NCBI RefSeq assembly: GCF_021134715.1
Contig: NC_060026.1
Coordinates: forward strand, 3,596,001-3,660,000
DNA length: 64,000 nucleotides
From: Daphnia pulex
Lineage: Eukaryota > Arthropoda > Branchiopoda > Diplostraca > Daphniidae
Direction of reading: 5' to 3'
How positions within the stretch are numbered: the stretch's first letter is position 1; each line of letters opens with the position of its first letter. The translations under genes were made by a program, and so were the position numbers. A model generated the notes under the pieces. It saw nothing but the letters and a program-made list of their open reading frames with translations. It did not search any database and was not told the DNA's origin. This document shows, in pieces, positions 62,801-64,000 of this stretch.

Positions 62801-63527
62801 CTTTTTTTATTATATCGTTGTAGATATTTATAGCGGCGTCATCTCTATATATCCTTCTCCATGTGCGCACTGCAATGCGGATGGCGTGATAAATATGCTG
62901 CCGCTGTGTGGAGAGAGAACACTGTGCCAGAGTCTCAACTATATATCCGGATGTGTATAATATACTATATCTTTGCTGTGTATAAAAGCCTTTTTGTTTT
63001 AAACTGGGTTATACTTGCATAAGCAGCGCATAATGTGTTATACACAACTAGACATTATTATACACAGTGGGAGGGAGTGGGAAGATCAAGAATAATCAAC
63101 GCGGATGACCGGCCCAGTTTTTTATTAGATCAAAGAAACATATCCTACTCAACATGCTGTTGGTTTTATTAAAACAACAAATGCTGTGCTTTTAATTTAA
63201 TAATTTCTGCGGCGGGAAAAATGACGTTTTCAAATTTACCGCAAAATCTTCATCGAGAACCCAATCATTTTTCAAACACTTGTCGTCGCTCTTTATCTCA
63301 TCTGGCGCTATCATTAAAAAAAATAAATAAAAATTCTTTCAATTCCTCCCACGGCACTGAACACGCGCCCGGTATGTTGTATTTATTTTTTTAAATTTTT
63401 CTATAAAAAAAAGGAAATATTAAATAAGCCTATAGATGTAAACGACTATCGATTTGTCACGGCTCCTTTATCAAAGAAGATATGGAGAGATAGAGCAACT
63501 TCCAACTATAGCACGGCCGTGTCGCTA
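59814..63527. other. Probable long first intron, no exons recognised
   Basis: AT-rich with TATATA motifs and a (GAA)n run at about 62084-62109. Nothing coding could be supported on either strand. Confidence 0.45.
62081..62110. repeat. (GAA)n trinucleotide tract
   Basis: About nine GAA/GAAGAA units in a row. It is unlikely to be coding given the flanking stops. Confidence 0.8.
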
Positions 63528-63900
63528 TTAACCCGGAGCGGAACCCCTCCGGTTTGACACAGACCGAGTGTCGTCGTCGTTGGGTTCGTCGCCGGGAATG
63601 TCTGATGATCCCAGCGTCGAGTTTGATGGATGGTGGGCGTCGTGCCTATAAAATAAAAAGAAAAAAAAAGGGCAGAAAAGGGGCCAATGACTATATCTTA
63701 TAAATATCAAGAAATCGAGTGCCCGCGTCCGCCTAATAAATAATAAAAGAAAAACCACGACCTTTTGTTATATTACATATACAGTTTCTAGCTCCGCAGC
63801 ACTCCAGCAGCGGCTCGAATTCCTCTGGACAAGAGTCGAAAGAGTTGCTGCTCATCCATACCGGGGCGACGTCATTGATGGATGATGCACTTTGACGTCG
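63528..63900 (-). CDS. Possible 3'-terminal exon pair of an unknown minus-strand gene
   Basis: Minus-strand sequence at 63783-63900 is open and Cys-containing (NSFDSCPEEFEPLLECCGAR) and ends near donor-like GTATAT/GTAATA. A pyrimidine-rich acceptor (TTTATTTTATAG) at 63646 opens a second segment. Using the GTAATA donor it reads HDAHHPSNSTLGSSDIPGDE and then a polar tail with TAA at 63528-63530. The composition is protein-like but the family is unknown and the donor is weak. It could be the cytoplasmic end of a membrane protein, or chance. Confidence 0.22.
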
Positions 63901-64000
63901 ACAATAGTCATATATAGCTTTTATATTGCCAGGACATATCAGACAAAAAAGAAAGAAAGAGGAGAGAGCTTTAGAGAGTGAAGAGTCCTGGTTCATTAAT

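Noticed and set aside
1..64000. Prokaryotic systems (CRISPR arrays, operons, toxin-antitoxin, phage)
   Set aside because: The DNA is intron-rich animal sequence; no regularly spaced short repeats with unique spacers and no ribosome-binding-site-led operons were seen.

Overview
The window looks like arthropod nuclear DNA, most likely from a branchiopod crustacean such as Daphnia. The genes are split by many GT-AG introns of about 55-80 bp. The proteins recognised are animal proteins: the cohesin loader Nipped-B/NIPBL, an insect-type TIMELESS (dTIM rather than TIMEOUT), mitochondrial ribosomal protein uL2m/MRPL2, the gamma-secretase subunit APH-1 and the first exon of a lysosomal sulfatase. Daphnia is known for duplicated timeless genes, which fits, but the species is an inference.

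The left 44.9 kb is a head-to-tail array of one unit of about 19.43 kb. Relative to base 1, copy A is 1-19447, copy B is 19448-38875, and copy C is 38876-44866, where it stops. Each unit carries Nipped-B (+), timeless (+), a small TATA-driven ORF (+), an intronless coiled-coil/KH gene (-), a small membrane ORF (-) and the 5' part of MRPL2 (+), which runs into the 5' end of the next Nipped-B. The window therefore holds the 3' part of one Nipped-B (1-6096), one complete Nipped-B (17467-25534), one Nipped-B that is frameshifted and cut at its 3' end (36890-44907), two timeless genes, and two each of the small ORF, KH gene, membrane ORF and truncated MRPL2. The copies are nearly identical but carry copy-specific lesions: a nonsense codon in timeless A, an extra C in Nipped-B C, and a 9-bp difference shared by Nipped-B A and C but absent from B. 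Both timeless copies share an apparent 1-nt frameshift in exon 2.

Copy C ends at 44866 inside the last Nipped-B exon, followed by filler made of locally copied ACCAAGAG units. The next kilobase holds a tRNA-like (SINE-like) piece and a 27-bp perfect inverted repeat. Then come an orphan first exon of a sulfatase (-, 46083-46236) and an aph-1 gene (+, 47115-48187) that carries an in-frame stop and a 2-nt frameshift. From about 48.2 kb to the end the DNA is gene-poor and rich in microsatellites and AT tracts; it holds one good signal-peptide exon (59756-59813, +) and a weak minus-strand exon pair near 63.5-63.9 kb.

Functionally the repeated unit joins a cohesin loader and a circadian clock gene, with no sign of a shared pathway. 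The interest lies in the recent segmental amplification, the decay of individual copies and the breakpoint structure. An assembly cause (uncollapsed haplotypes or misjoined reads) cannot be excluded from sequence alone.
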